64,000 nt of DNA from Cupriavidus pampae (GTDB taxonomy: Bacteria; Pseudomonadota; Gammaproteobacteria; Burkholderiales; Burkholderiaceae), in assembly GCF_914271485.1 (NCBI RefSeq), contig NZ_CAJZAG010000002.1, positions 310,001 through 374,000 of the forward strand. Direction: 5' to 3'. Position 1 is the first letter of the stretch; every line of letters starts with the position of its first letter. The position numbers and the translations under genes are program-made. Below are positions 52,981-62,080 of the stretch, one piece after another. The notes under the pieces are model-generated. The model was given only the letters and a program-made list of their open reading frames with translations, was not told the origin of the DNA and made no database searches.

Positions 52981-54516
52981 TTATTCCCGTGCGGCAGTGG
53001 CAACGGCAGCAGGCGCGGCGGCAACTGGTGCGTCCGAGGGCACCGTCCAGCCGCCCCCGAGCGAGCGGAACAGCGATACCGCGGCGCGACTCGTATTGGT
53101 GCGCGCCTCGTCTTCGCCGTCACGCGCCACCAGCAGTTGCCGGTCCGCATCGAGCACATCGGTCAGTGTGATCGCCCCGAGCCGGTATGCCTGCTCCGAC
53201 AGTTCGCGCGCCCGCTGCAACGCCGCCACCTCGGCCTGCAGCTCCTGACGCCGCACCTCCGTTTGCGCCATCGCGGTCATGGCGTTCTCCACGTCCTCGG
53301 CCGCGCGCAGGATCGACTGCCGGTAGCCCGCCAGCGCTTCCGCGTAACCGCCCCGCGCCTGCTTGACCTCGGCGTCGATCTTGCCGAAGTCGAACAGACG
53401 CCAACGCAGGCCCGCCGTACCAACCGGCTGGAACGACCGCGCCGAGAACAGCCCATTGGTCGTGATGCTGTCGAAACCGAGCGCGCCGGCCAGCGACAGC
53501 TTGGGGTAGTAGTCGGCCAAGGCCGCGCCGATACGTTCGTTGGACGCCGCGAGGCGCCGCTCGGCGGCCAGCACATCGGGCCGTCGCCGCAACATCTCGA
53601 GTGGCTCGCTGGCGCCAGCCACGCCGGGCGGTTTGGGGATGCGCACAGTGTCCTGCGGGGGCGTGGCCAGTTCCGCCGCGTAAGTGCCTGGCTGCACGCC
53701 CATCAGCACGTCGAGCCGGTTCAGCTGCGCCTCGAGTGCAATGCGCAGTAGCGGCACCGTCGCCCTCGCCTGCCGCAGCAGCGCATCGGCCTGCGACACC
53801 TGACGATCGTCGGCCGCGCCATAGCGGCGACGTTCGCGTACGAGGTCGAGCAGACGTTCGTCCGTGGTGATCTGGTCCAGCGCCACCGCGAGCCGCGACT
53901 GATAACCGCGGATCTGCAGGTAGGCATCGGCGGCATCGGCAGCCACGGTTACCCGGGTGCCGACGTGATCGGCCGACGCGGCCTGCGCCTCCGCCCGTGC
54001 CGCAGCCGCACCGCGCCGTAACCCACCGGCGAGGTCGATTTCCCAGCTAGCCACCGCGCCCGCGGTGTACTCGCGCAGATTGCGGTCATAGCCGGGGAAT
54101 GTGCGCGCGATCGTGCCCAGCGGACTTTGCTGGCTTTGGCGCTGCGCGGTGGCCGTGGCCGACAGGTCGAACGTCGGCAACAACTCCGCGCCCGCGGCCT
54201 GCGCCACCGCGCGGGCCTGCTCCACCCGTGCCAATGCCGCGGCAAGATCGAGGTTCTGCGCGAGCGCGCGCTCGATCACGGTGACGAGCATCGGATCGTC
54301 GAAGCCGGTCCACCACGCATCGAGATCCACCACGCGCTGGCCGGTGCTGCTGTCGGCCGAGGCCGAGGCCGCGGTGTTATGGAATAGCGCCAGCGCCGTT
54401 TGCGGCTTCACGTAGTCGGGGCCGACCGCGCAGCCGACAAGCGCCAGGCTGGCGATTGCCACACTGGACATCGATAGCCCGCGCGCCCATGGCTTGAGTT
54501 TCAGATACGGCTTCAC
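52981..54516 (-). CDS. RND efflux outer-membrane lipoprotein (NodT/OprM family)
   Basis: A 511-residue outer-membrane factor. The lipobox is SLALVGC at about residue 29, followed by GPDYVKP, the usual start of mature NodT proteins; two outer-membrane efflux repeats follow with LDAWWTGFDDPMLVTVIERALAQNLDLAAALARVEQARA and DVLAAERRLAASNERIGAALADYYPKLSL. It overlaps the RND pump gene by four bases and is the last structural gene of the tripartite pump. The Ala-rich C-terminus is longer than usual. Confidence 0.95.
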   Translation of the reverse strand: MKPYLKLKPWARGLSMSSVAIASLALVGCAVGPDYVKPQTALALFHNTAASASADSSTGQRVVDLDAWWTGFDDPMLVTVIERALAQNLDLAAALARVEQARAVAQAAGAELLPTFDLSATATAQRQSQQSPLGTIARTFPGYDRNLREYTAGAVASWEIDLAGGLRRGAAAARAEAQAASADHVGTRVTVAADAADAYLQIRGYQSRLAVALDQITTDERLLDLVRERRRYGAADDRQVSQADALLRQARATVPLLRIALEAQLNRLDVLMGVQPGTYAAELATPPQDTVRIPKPPGVAGASEPLEMLRRRPDVLAAERRLAASNERIGAALADYYPKLSLAGALGFDSITTNGLFSARSFQPVGTAGLRWRLFDFGKIDAEVKQARGGYAEALAGYRQSILRAAEDVENAMTAMAQTEVRRQELQAEVAALQRARELSEQAYRLGAITLTDVLDADRQLLVARDGEDEARTNTSRAAVSLFRSLGGGWTVPSDAPVAAAPAAVATAARE

Positions 54517-57500
54517 GCGTGCCTCCGACGACCGAACTTGCGAATGAAGATATAGAAGGCCGGCGTGAACATCAGACCGAAGCAGGTCACGCCGAGCATG
54601 CCGAAGAACACCGCGGTGCCGAGCGACTGACGCATTTCCGCGCCCGCGCCCGAGGCGATCGTGAGCGGCGCCACACCGAGAATAAACGCGAGCGACGTCA
54701 TCAGAATTGGGCGCAGCCGCGTGCGGGCCGCGTGCACGGCCGCTTCGACTGGCGAGGCTTCGCCCTCATCCTCGCGTTGCCGCGCAAACTCCACGATCAG
54801 AATCGCGTTTTTCGCCGCCAAGCCGATCAGCACGACAAAGCCGATCTGCGCGAGGATATCGATTGGCATCCCCCGCAGGTGCAGCCCCGTGACCGAGGCC
54901 AGAATGCACATCGGCACGATCAGGATAATCGCCAGCGGCAGCCGCCAGCTTTCATACTGCGCCACGAGCACCAGGAAACAGAACAGCGCGGCCGCCGCGA
55001 ACACCAGCGTAGTCGGGGTGCCGTGTTGCTGCTGCTGGAACGCGAGCTCGGTCCATTCGAAGCCGATACCGCGTGGCAACACTTCGCGTGCCAGTTGCTC
55101 CATGCGCAGCAGCGCGGTGCCCGAGGCCACACCGGGTGCCGCCGCGCCCTGCACTTCCGCTGCCGGATACAGGTTATAGCGCGGCACGCGATACGGGATC
55201 GTGTTGGTCTCGACAGTCGCCACCGCGCCAATCGGCACCATATCGCCGAACACGTTACGTGCCTTCAGCCGCGTAATGTCCTCCGCAGTCCGCCGGAACT
55301 GACCGTCCGCCTGTGCGATCACCTGATAGGTGCGGCCCAGATAGTTGAAGTCGTTCACATACTGCGAGCCAAGGTAGACCTGCAGCGTCGAGAACACGTC
55401 GGTGGGCTTGAGGCCGACCTTCTCCGCCTTGACGCGATCCACGTCCGCGAAGAACGACGGCGAGCCCGCGTTGAACAGCGTGAACGCGCCCGCGAACGAC
55501 GGATCCTTGTTCGCGGCGGCCACCAGCGCCTTGGCCGCATCCACGAGCGCCTGGGAACCGAGCCCCGCGCGATCCTCGAGCATCAGCTTGAAGCCGCCGG
55601 CACTGCCAAGACCCTGAACCGGCGGAGGCGGAATCGTCAGCACGTACGCATCCTTGATCACCGACAAGCGCTTGCGCAGATCGGCCAGCACCGTGTTGGC
55701 ATCGACACCCGGGATGTGATGGTTGTACAGCGACGGCAGACCCGTGAACACGGTGCCCGCGTTGGAGGCCACCGTGCTCGTGGTCGCATCGAGCCCGACA
55801 AACGGTGCCGCGTGTTCGATGCCCGGTGTGGACAGCGCGATATCGATGACCTGACGCACCACCTTCTCGGTACGTTCGAGCGATGCGCCCGGCGGCAACT
55901 GCACGATCGTGATCAGATAACCCTGATCCTGCTCCGGGATAAAGCCGGTCGGCGTGCGCGAGAACTGCACGCCGGTCAGCACGATCAGCCCCACGTACAC
56001 GGCCAGCACCAGACCCAGCACGCGCGCAAGACGGCGCGTGACATTGCCATAGCCGAACGAGATGCGATCGAAGAACGTGTTGAAACGTCCGAAGCCCGCA
56101 TCGAGCCAGCGACGAGCAATATTCTTATGCGCCGGATCGTGCGGCACGTGATGCTTGAACAGCACCGCGCACAGCGCCGGGCTCAGCGTCAACGACACCA
56201 CGCACGAGATCACCGTGGCAGCCGCGATGGTCACCGCGAACTGGCGGAAGAACAGACCCGTGATACCGCTCAGGAATGCCGCCGGCACAAACACCGCGCA
56301 CAGCGTGAGTGCAATCGCGATCAGCGCACCGCCCACCTCGTCCATGGTCCGGTGTGCGGCCTCGAATGGCGACATGCCGGCCTGGATATTACGTTCGACG
56401 TTCTCCACCACAACGATCGCATCGTCCACCACGATCCCGACCGCTAGCACTAGTCCAAACAGCGACAGGTTGTTCAGCGAGATCCCGGAGGCGTACAGCA
56501 CGATAAACGAGCCGAACAGCGAGATCGGGATCGCCACCACGGGGATGATCGTCGCGCGCCAGTTCTGCAGGAACAGGAACACCACGGCCACCACCAGCAC
56601 GATGGCTTCGAAGATCGTCACGATCACCTCGTCGACCGACTTGCCGATAAAGATGGTCGGATCGTAGATGATCTTGTACTCGACGCCCTTGGGGAAGTCC
56701 TTCTCCAGATCCTTCATCGCCGCGAGTACCTTGTGCTCGACGTCGAGCGAGTTGGCACCCGGCTGCGCGTAGATCAGCATGGCGGTGGCGTCGTCGCGGT
56801 CCATAAACGACGTGGAACCGTAGTCGGCCGCACCCACTTCCACACGACCGATGTCGCGCACACGCGTGACGCGGCCCTGCGCATCGGCCTTGAGCACGAT
56901 GTCCTCGAACTCCTTCGGCGTGGCCAGGCGGCCGCGCGCTTCCACGTTGATCTGATAGGCCTCCGCGGAAGGTGTTGGCGGCTGGTTCAGCACGCCGGCC
57001 GACACCTGCAGGTTCTGCGCGCGCAACGTGGACAGGATTTCGCTGGCGTTGAGGTTGTTGGCCGCGGCCTTGTCCGGATCGATCCAGATACGCATCGCGT
57101 ACTCGCGCCCGCCCTGGAACTGCACGTCGCCAACGCCCTCGATCCGCGCCAGCACGTCGCGGATATGCAGCGTCGCGTAGTTGGACAGATACAGCGTGTC
57201 GCGCGAATGGTCACCCGAGAACACGTGCACGGCCAGCAGGATGCTAGGCGTGGCCTTGCGTACCTGCACGCCCAGCCGCTGCACATCGTCGGGCAGCCGT
57301 TGCAGCGCGTTCTGCACGCGGTTCTGCGTCAGGTTCTGCGCGACGTTGAGGTCGGTGCCGATGCGGAACGTGACGGTGATGGTGAGCCTGCCGTCGCCGG
57401 TGGACTGGCTGCTCAGGTAGAGCATGTCCTCGACACCGTTGATCTGCTGCTCTAGCGGCGTGGCGACCGTGCGCGCGATGGTTTCAGCCGACGCCCCCGG

Positions 57501-57653
57501 ATAGGAGGTGGTGACCTGCACCGTCGGCGGCACGATCTCTGGGTACTGCGCCACCGGCAGCGCGAACATCGCGCCAAGGCCGATCAGCGTCAGGAAGCAG
57601 CTGACCACCGTGGCAAAGCGCGGCCGGTCGATAAAGAAGTGGGCGATTCTCAT
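54513..57653 (-). CDS. RND multidrug efflux pump, HAE-1 family
   Basis: A 1046-residue inner-membrane proton-drug antiporter with 12 helices and two large periplasmic loops. Typical segments: FFIDRPRFATVVSCFLTLIGLGAMFALPVAQYPEIVPPTVQVTTSYPGASAETIARTVATPLEQQINGVE, helix 4 with the proton-relay pair in GIVVDDAIVVVENVERN, and GLAAKNAILIVEFARQ in helix 10. Closest in type to MexF/BpeF pumps for chloramphenicol, quinolones and similar drugs, though the substrate cannot be read. Ten bases downstream of the adaptor gene. Confidence 0.95.
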   Translation of the reverse strand: MRIAHFFIDRPRFATVVSCFLTLIGLGAMFALPVAQYPEIVPPTVQVTTSYPGASAETIARTVATPLEQQINGVEDMLYLSSQSTGDGRLTITVTFRIGTDLNVAQNLTQNRVQNALQRLPDDVQRLGVQVRKATPSILLAVHVFSGDHSRDTLYLSNYATLHIRDVLARIEGVGDVQFQGGREYAMRIWIDPDKAAANNLNASEILSTLRAQNLQVSAGVLNQPPTPSAEAYQINVEARGRLATPKEFEDIVLKADAQGRVTRVRDIGRVEVGAADYGSTSFMDRDDATAMLIYAQPGANSLDVEHKVLAAMKDLEKDFPKGVEYKIIYDPTIFIGKSVDEVIVTIFEAIVLVVAVVFLFLQNWRATIIPVVAIPISLFGSFIVLYASGISLNNLSLFGLVLAVGIVVDDAIVVVENVERNIQAGMSPFEAAHRTMDEVGGALIAIALTLCAVFVPAAFLSGITGLFFRQFAVTIAAATVISCVVSLTLSPALCAVLFKHHVPHDPAHKNIARRWLDAGFGRFNTFFDRISFGYGNVTRRLARVLGLVLAVYVGLIVLTGVQFSRTPTGFIPEQDQGYLITIVQLPPGASLERTEKVVRQVIDIALSTPGIEHAAPFVGLDATTSTVASNAGTVFTGLPSLYNHHIPGVDANTVLADLRKRLSVIKDAYVLTIPPPPVQGLGSAGGFKLMLEDRAGLGSQALVDAAKALVAAANKDPSFAGAFTLFNAGSPSFFADVDRVKAEKVGLKPTDVFSTLQVYLGSQYVNDFNYLGRTYQVIAQADGQFRRTAEDITRLKARNVFGDMVPIGAVATVETNTIPYRVPRYNLYPAAEVQGAAAPGVASGTALLRMEQLAREVLPRGIGFEWTELAFQQQQHGTPTTLVFAAAALFCFLVLVAQYESWRLPLAIILIVPMCILASVTGLHLRGMPIDILAQIGFVVLIGLAAKNAILIVEFARQREDEGEASPVEAAVHAARTRLRPILMTSLAFILGVAPLTIASGAGAEMRQSLGTAVFFGMLGVTCFGLMFTPAFYIFIRKFGRRRHA

Positions 57654-57663
57654 GGTCGGTCAC

Positions 57664-58959
57664 TCACCCGTTCGCTTTGCGCTTGGCGTCGGCATCGTCG
57701 CCTTGCGCGTTGGGGGCAATCTCACCGGCCTTGACGTTGACCTTGGAGCCCGGCGCCGCATACGGAATGCCGCCGATGATCACGCGATCGTTGGCCGCGA
57801 GGCCGCCGCGGATCACGCGCAGGCCGTCGCGCACATCGCCCACCTGTACGATCTTCGGTGCCACGGTACCGTCGGGCGTGACCGTCAGCACGATGAACTG
57901 TGACTGGTCAGGCAGTACCGCGCGGTCCGGTACAAGCATGGTCGGGGCCGGTTGGTCGAGCGCCAGACGCACGCGGGCGAATTCGCCCGGGGTGATGCGG
58001 TAATCCGGGTTGGCGACCGTGGCGCGTGCGCGGATGGTGCCGCTGGAGCGGTCGAGCACGTTATTGATAAAGTCGAGCACGCCCTTGCGCGAGTAGCTGC
58101 GTTCGGTGCCGAGCGCGATCTCCACGGTGTTTGCGAGCGCGGCGCTTTTGGTACCGGACTTGCTGCCGGAGGTGCCACGATAGGTCGACAGCAACTGATA
58201 GTCGGCCTCACTGATATCGAAGTCGAAGTACACCGGATCAAGCGAGACCAGCGTGGCCAGCAGCGTGGTGGGGCTGCTGGCGGCGCGGCTGCCGGAGACC
58301 AGATTGCCGATGGACACCAGATGCGTGCCGATGCGGCCCGTGAATGGCGCCACGATGCGGCAACGGTCGACGTCGAACTGCGCATCATCGACGGCCGAGC
58401 GGGCTTCCGCCACGGCTGCCTGCGCAACCTGCCGATCCGAGCTGCGCTGTTCGAGGTTCTGCACCGAACCCGCGCTGGTGCGCTCCAGCGCCTGCGCGCG
58501 CTGGAACTCGCTTTCCGCGAGGACTTGTCGCGCCTTGGCGGTTTCGAGCTGGGCCTTGGCCTGCGACAGGCGAATGTCATACGGGCGCGATTCGATCGTG
58601 AACAGCAGCGCGCCCTTCTGGACCACGTCGCCATCCTTGAAATGAATCCCGACCAGCGGGCCGCCAACCTGCGCGCGCAACTCCACGCTGTTGACCGCCG
58701 AGAACTGGCCAAGCGCGCCCAGGCGCGCTTCGAGGTCGCGAATCAGCGGCGTGGCCACTGTCACTTCGGGCAGTGCGGTGCCCTGCTGCGCGGCGGGTAC
58801 GGCTTTACCGCGCTGCTGGAAGGCCCATCCCACGGCCACGAGTGCGACCAGAATGCCAACCACGATGGCGGTCCGTCGCAGCGTGCGTTGCCTGCCGGTT
58901 TCCGAATCCGCGCCCTTCGACAAGGGCCGGGCGCCTGTCTGCTGTATTTCCGTTTCCAC
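57664..58959 (-). CDS. RND efflux periplasmic adaptor (membrane fusion protein)
   Basis: A 431-residue adaptor: N-terminal membrane anchor (about 30-50; AIVVGILVALVAVGWAFQQRG), lipoyl-like half domains (VELRAQVGGPLVGIHFKDGDVVQKGALLFTIESRPYDI and VAPFTGRIGTHLVSIGNLVSGS), an alpha-hairpin between, and beta-barrel and proximal domains (GVLDFINNVLDRSSGTIRARATVANPDYRITPGEFARVRL). It links the pump to the outer-membrane channel. Follows an alpha/beta hydrolase gene by 59 bases on the same strand. Confidence 0.95.
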   Translation of the reverse strand: METEIQQTGARPLSKGADSETGRQRTLRRTAIVVGILVALVAVGWAFQQRGKAVPAAQQGTALPEVTVATPLIRDLEARLGALGQFSAVNSVELRAQVGGPLVGIHFKDGDVVQKGALLFTIESRPYDIRLSQAKAQLETAKARQVLAESEFQRAQALERTSAGSVQNLEQRSSDRQVAQAAVAEARSAVDDAQFDVDRCRIVAPFTGRIGTHLVSIGNLVSGSRAASSPTTLLATLVSLDPVYFDFDISEADYQLLSTYRGTSGSKSGTKSAALANTVEIALGTERSYSRKGVLDFINNVLDRSSGTIRARATVANPDYRITPGEFARVRLALDQPAPTMLVPDRAVLPDQSQFIVLTVTPDGTVAPKIVQVGDVRDGLRVIRGGLAANDRVIIGGIPYAAPGSKVNVKAGEIAPNAQGDDADAKRKANG

Positions 58960-59018
58960 TGGCTTCTTCCTCTGGTTATTGTTGATGACTGATTTGCTGG
59001 TGTCTGGGGGGAGCGACG

Positions 59019-59882
59019 CTAATCGCGCGGCGCGGGGGAAAGGGATACGGCAGCGGTCTGCTTCTTCGGTCTGGCGCGCGGCGATAGCTGCTGCGCGAAG
59101 AACGCGGACACTTCAGCCAGCGCCCGCGCGTTGGTCGCGAGCGAGCCGTGCGAGACGTCGGGAATGCGCAGCATGTGCGTGGGCACCCCGGCCGCGATCA
59201 GCGCGCCGGCATAGGCTTCGGCTTCCAGATGCAGCAGATCGAGGGCCGCGCTGATGATCAGCGTGGGCGGCAAGCCTGCGAGGCGGCGCGATTCGAGCGG
59301 CGCGGCGTAGGGGTGCATGAGTTGGCGAAAACCGGGCAGATAGGCGCGATAGCCGTGGGCGCAGGCGGTGACGGTCATTTCGCCGACCGGGCACTCGACG
59401 AGGTGCGAGACGCGCGTCAGGCTGGGGTCGAGCAGCGGGGCCAGCAAGGCCTGCGCGCGCAGCGGGATTTCCTTGCGGTCGCGCGCCATGGCGCCGAGGC
59501 CAGCGGCAAGATTGCCGCCGGCGTCATGGCCTGCTACGCCAATGCAATCGGCATCGGCGTGCAGCCGGCGCGCATGCGAGCGCGCCCAGCGGCAGGCGAG
59601 GTAGCCGTCTTCGAGTGGTGCGGGGAATGGGTAGGCGGGCGGCAGCGAATAGCCGACTGAGATGACCACAGCCGGCGTGGCCGCGGCAATCGCACGCGCG
59701 GCGCCGTCGCCCCAGGCGAGGTCACCATGCAGGAAGCCACCACCGTGCAGATAGACAACGATCGGGCGCGTAGTGCCATCCGCCCGTGGCGCATACACGC
59801 GCAGCGGAATCCGCTGCGCGTGCCCTTCTATGGTGACTTCCTCGACTTCAACCGGAACGATGTCCGCGGTGTGCCCGGGCAT
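59019..59882 (-). CDS. alpha/beta hydrolase, HSL-like, with Asp in place of catalytic Ser
   Basis: A 287-residue protein of the hormone-sensitive-lipase-like family: oxyanion motif YLHGGGFLHGD (about 44-54), the nucleophile-elbow sequence GVAGHDAGGNLAAG, acid region SAALDLLHLEAEAY and histidine in DVSHGS. At the elbow, where active enzymes have G-x-S-x-G, residue 120 is aspartate (GHDAGG), so ordinary serine esterase activity is unlikely. A basic tail follows. It is the first gene of the RND operon and might bind or sequester a compound; that is inference. Confidence 0.88.
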   Translation of the reverse strand: MPGHTADIVPVEVEEVTIEGHAQRIPLRVYAPRADGTTRPIVVYLHGGGFLHGDLAWGDGAARAIAAATPAVVISVGYSLPPAYPFPAPLEDGYLACRWARSHARRLHADADCIGVAGHDAGGNLAAGLGAMARDRKEIPLRAQALLAPLLDPSLTRVSHLVECPVGEMTVTACAHGYRAYLPGFRQLMHPYAAPLESRRLAGLPPTLIISAALDLLHLEAEAYAGALIAAGVPTHMLRIPDVSHGSLATNARALAEVSAFFAQQLSPRARPKKQTAAVSLSPAPRD

Positions 59883-59957
59883 GACGCTGTTCCCCTGACG
59901 CGATCTCGCAATGCGTGGATTCTGGGGAATTGGCTACCGCAGGTAAACACTGATAAT

Positions 59958-59973
59958 CCAAATGTGAATTTGG
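59958..59973. promoter_or_regulatory. inverted repeat before the hydrolase-RND operon
   Basis: CCAAAT and ATTTGG with a four-base spacer lie 76 bases before the hydrolase start codon, between it and the REP-like cluster. AT-rich compared with its surroundings. Candidate operator for the efflux operon. Confidence 0.35.
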
Positions 59974-59996
59974 TCTGACGGAACAATCGAGGGATG

Positions 59997-60186
59997 CCCT
60001 CACCCCCGGCCCCTCTCCCCAGGGGAGAGGGGAGCAAACAAAGAGTTATTTTGCTTTCACCCTCTCCCCCAACCCCTCTCCCTGAGGGAGAGGGGAGCCA
60101 ACTTCGGCATAGCTGGAGCAAATCGCCGGCTCAGATCGCCACCGGTTTGCTCCCCTCTCCCTCGGGGAGAGGGGCCGGGGGTGAGG
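59997..60186. repeat. cluster of three REP-like palindromes
   Basis: Three GC-rich palindromes with CCCCTCTCCC-type stems sit at 60010-60032, 60073-60095 and 60152-60174. Copies 1 and 2 have the same orientation; copy 3 is inverted, and its flank GCCGGGGGTGAGGG is the exact complement of the CCCTCACCCCCGGC flank of copy 1. The arrangement is that of a REP/BIME-type intergenic mosaic. It fills most of the 318-base gap between the RND operon and a GntR gene; no ORF is seen. Confidence 0.85.
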
Positions 60187-60200
60187 GCCGACGGCGCTGG

Positions 60201-60950
60201 TCAGCTCGCAGGCGCAAGCTTTTGTAGCGCTGTCTCAACACGTCCGATATGTTCTCCCATGACCCGCTGCGCACCCGCCTCGTCACACCGCCGCAGGCAG
60301 TCCACCAACTCTCGGTGCTGCCGGTTGGACGCCTTGCTGCGCGTCTTGTCGGCAAAAAACGTCGCGCGGCGATGCGCGGACATCAGGTAGAACGGGTGGA
60401 CCATCTGCGTCAGCACCGTGTTATGCGCGGCGTTGAAAATGGCCATATGGAATTCGTAGTCCAGGTCCGCGGTGCTCTCCTCCGCGCCGGCGCCCTTCCC
60501 GCCAATAGCTGTCTCGAAGCGTTCGACAATCGCCTCCAGCGCGGCCAGGTCCTCGTCCGTGCGTCGTTGGCACGCCAACTGCACCGCCTGCAGCTCGACG
60601 ATACGCCGTACCTCAAGCGCCTCCCGCAACTTGTCCGTCGTCAGATTGATGCCAAGCTCGGAAAACAGACTCAACGTCTCCAGACTCACGCGCTCGGGCG
60701 TTGCGGTCAGAAACACACCCGAGTTCGGCCGCCGCGTCAGATAGCGCAGATTCTCCAACACGGACAACGCCTCGCGCACCACCCCGCGCCCGACGCCAAA
60801 TCGCTCGGACAGCTCGCGCTCGGACGGCAGCCGCTCGCCGGGGTCGTAGTTGCGCTTCTGAATAAACGACAGGATGTCCGCGAGCGTGCGGGTGGTGAGC
60901 TCCTGCTTCTCGCTGGGTTGTTCTTCTGTGGCTGGACTGACTTTGGGCAT
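60201..60950 (-). CDS. GntR-family regulator, FadR subgroup
   Basis: A 249-residue regulator with winged helix (about 20-85; LADILSFIQKRNYDPGERLPSERELSERFGVGRGVVREALSVLE) and FCD ligand domain (about 105-240; LDYEFHMAIFNAAHN, then HRELVDCLRRCD and EHIGRVE). Lies 102 bases downstream of the Bug receptor in the sugar-acid operon and probably represses it. The start is the ATG giving MPKVSPATEE; an ATG at 60995 is possible and neither has a clear ribosome site. Confidence 0.9.
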   Translation of the reverse strand: MPKVSPATEEQPSEKQELTTRTLADILSFIQKRNYDPGERLPSERELSERFGVGRGVVREALSVLENLRYLTRRPNSGVFLTATPERVSLETLSLFSELGINLTTDKLREALEVRRIVELQAVQLACQRRTDEDLAALEAIVERFETAIGGKGAGAEESTADLDYEFHMAIFNAAHNTVLTQMVHPFYLMSAHRRATFFADKTRSKASNRQHRELVDCLRRCDEAGAQRVMGEHIGRVETALQKLAPAS

Positions 60951-61052
60951 GTGGAAACCATGGAAAAAGCGCCCGCTCCACCGGATGTCTTGCATCGATG
61001 CGGAGTCGGGCGCCCGGATTGCCCTCCGGGTCTCACGTGCTAACGCCTGCCG

Positions 61053-62030
61053 CTATTGCGACTGCTTCGTGAAAATCTTCGGGGCAACGGTATTGAACGT
61101 ATTTTGAATCGCCACCACCTGCTTTTGCAACTCGTCGCCGCGCACATCCGACACTTTCATGCCGTAATCGCGCGCAAAGGTCTGGTAACCCTCGCTGGCA
61201 ATCGCCTTGGCGAACAGCTCCTGCAACTGCTGCGCGCGCTCGGCCGACAGGCCCTTCGGCCCCACCAGATAGGACATCTGCTGCAGGTCGCCAAACGGGA
61301 ACACATCGATCTTCTTCTCGGCGAAGGTCGGCACCTTCGGCATGATCGACACGCGCTCGTTCGAGAATACGCCTACCGGCCGGATCAGCCCACCATTGAT
61401 CTGGCTCAGCGTCTCCGACGGCTTCAGCACGGCACCATCGATCTGATGGCCAGCGAGATCGGTCAGCACCTTGGCGCCACCGGTGTATGGCACGTTGATG
61501 TAGCTCACCTCGTTGGCACGCGCCAGCATGGCCGCAAACGTGTGGTTGACGTTGTTGTTGCCCGCCGTGCCGATCGACACCCCGCCGGGCTTCTTCTTCA
61601 TCAGCGCGACAAACTCCTCGATGGTATTGACCGGGCTGGACTTCGACACCACCAGGATCATCTGCTCGATGGTGGTCTGGTTCAGCGCCTTGAACTGATC
61701 CACCCGCAGCTTGGTCATGTCCTGCGCCACCGCGCCCATCAGCGACGAAGTGGCCAGACCGACCGTATAACCGTCCGGCGCCGCGTTGGCCACCTTGGTC
61801 AGCCCGATCGTGCTCGAGGCACCCGGTACGTTCTCCACCACCACGGTCACCCCCGACTTGCCGAGGATATCCGCCAGCTTGCGCGCGGTCAGATCGACGG
61901 AACCCCCTGCATTCCACGGCACGATCAGCGTGATGGGCTTCGACGGGAACGCATCGGCGGCGTGGGCGCTCGCCCCAACCAGTGCACTCATGGCCAGCGC
62001 GGCCGTGGCGGCAATTCGAAACAGCTTCAT
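61053..62030 (-). CDS. Bug-family tripartite tricarboxylate transporter receptor
   Basis: A 325-residue periplasmic binding protein: signal peptide 1-25 (ending SAHAAD), ITLIVPWNAGGSVDLTAR and VENVPGASSTIGLT loops, and INVPYTGGAKVLTDLAGHQID. The first ligand loop (WNAGGSVD) differs from the FPAGGPxD of the other three in the window, suggesting a different ligand. GGAGGAG lies nine bases before the ATG. Fifty bases downstream of the enolase-superfamily gene. Confidence 0.92.
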   Translation of the reverse strand: MKLFRIAATAALAMSALVGASAHAADAFPSKPITLIVPWNAGGSVDLTARKLADILGKSGVTVVVENVPGASSTIGLTKVANAAPDGYTVGLATSSLMGAVAQDMTKLRVDQFKALNQTTIEQMILVVSKSSPVNTIEEFVALMKKKPGGVSIGTAGNNNVNHTFAAMLARANEVSYINVPYTGGAKVLTDLAGHQIDGAVLKPSETLSQINGGLIRPVGVFSNERVSIMPKVPTFAEKKIDVFPFGDLQQMSYLVGPKGLSAERAQQLQELFAKAIASEGYQTFARDYGMKVSDVRGDELQKQVVAIQNTFNTVAPKIFTKQSQ

Positions 62031-62080
62031 GACTACGGTCTCCTCCAATATTTTTATGAAATGCGGTGATGCGATAAGGC

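Noticed and set aside
54519..56447. 642-residue open frame on the plus strand inside the RND pump gene
   Set aside because: Composition is Arg/His-rich with no domain, and it is fully antisense to a clear RND pump; it is a GC-rich shadow.
59997..60186. CRISPR-like spacing of three similar repeats
   Set aside because: Units are palindromic, differently oriented and unevenly spaced, with no cas genes; fits REP elements.
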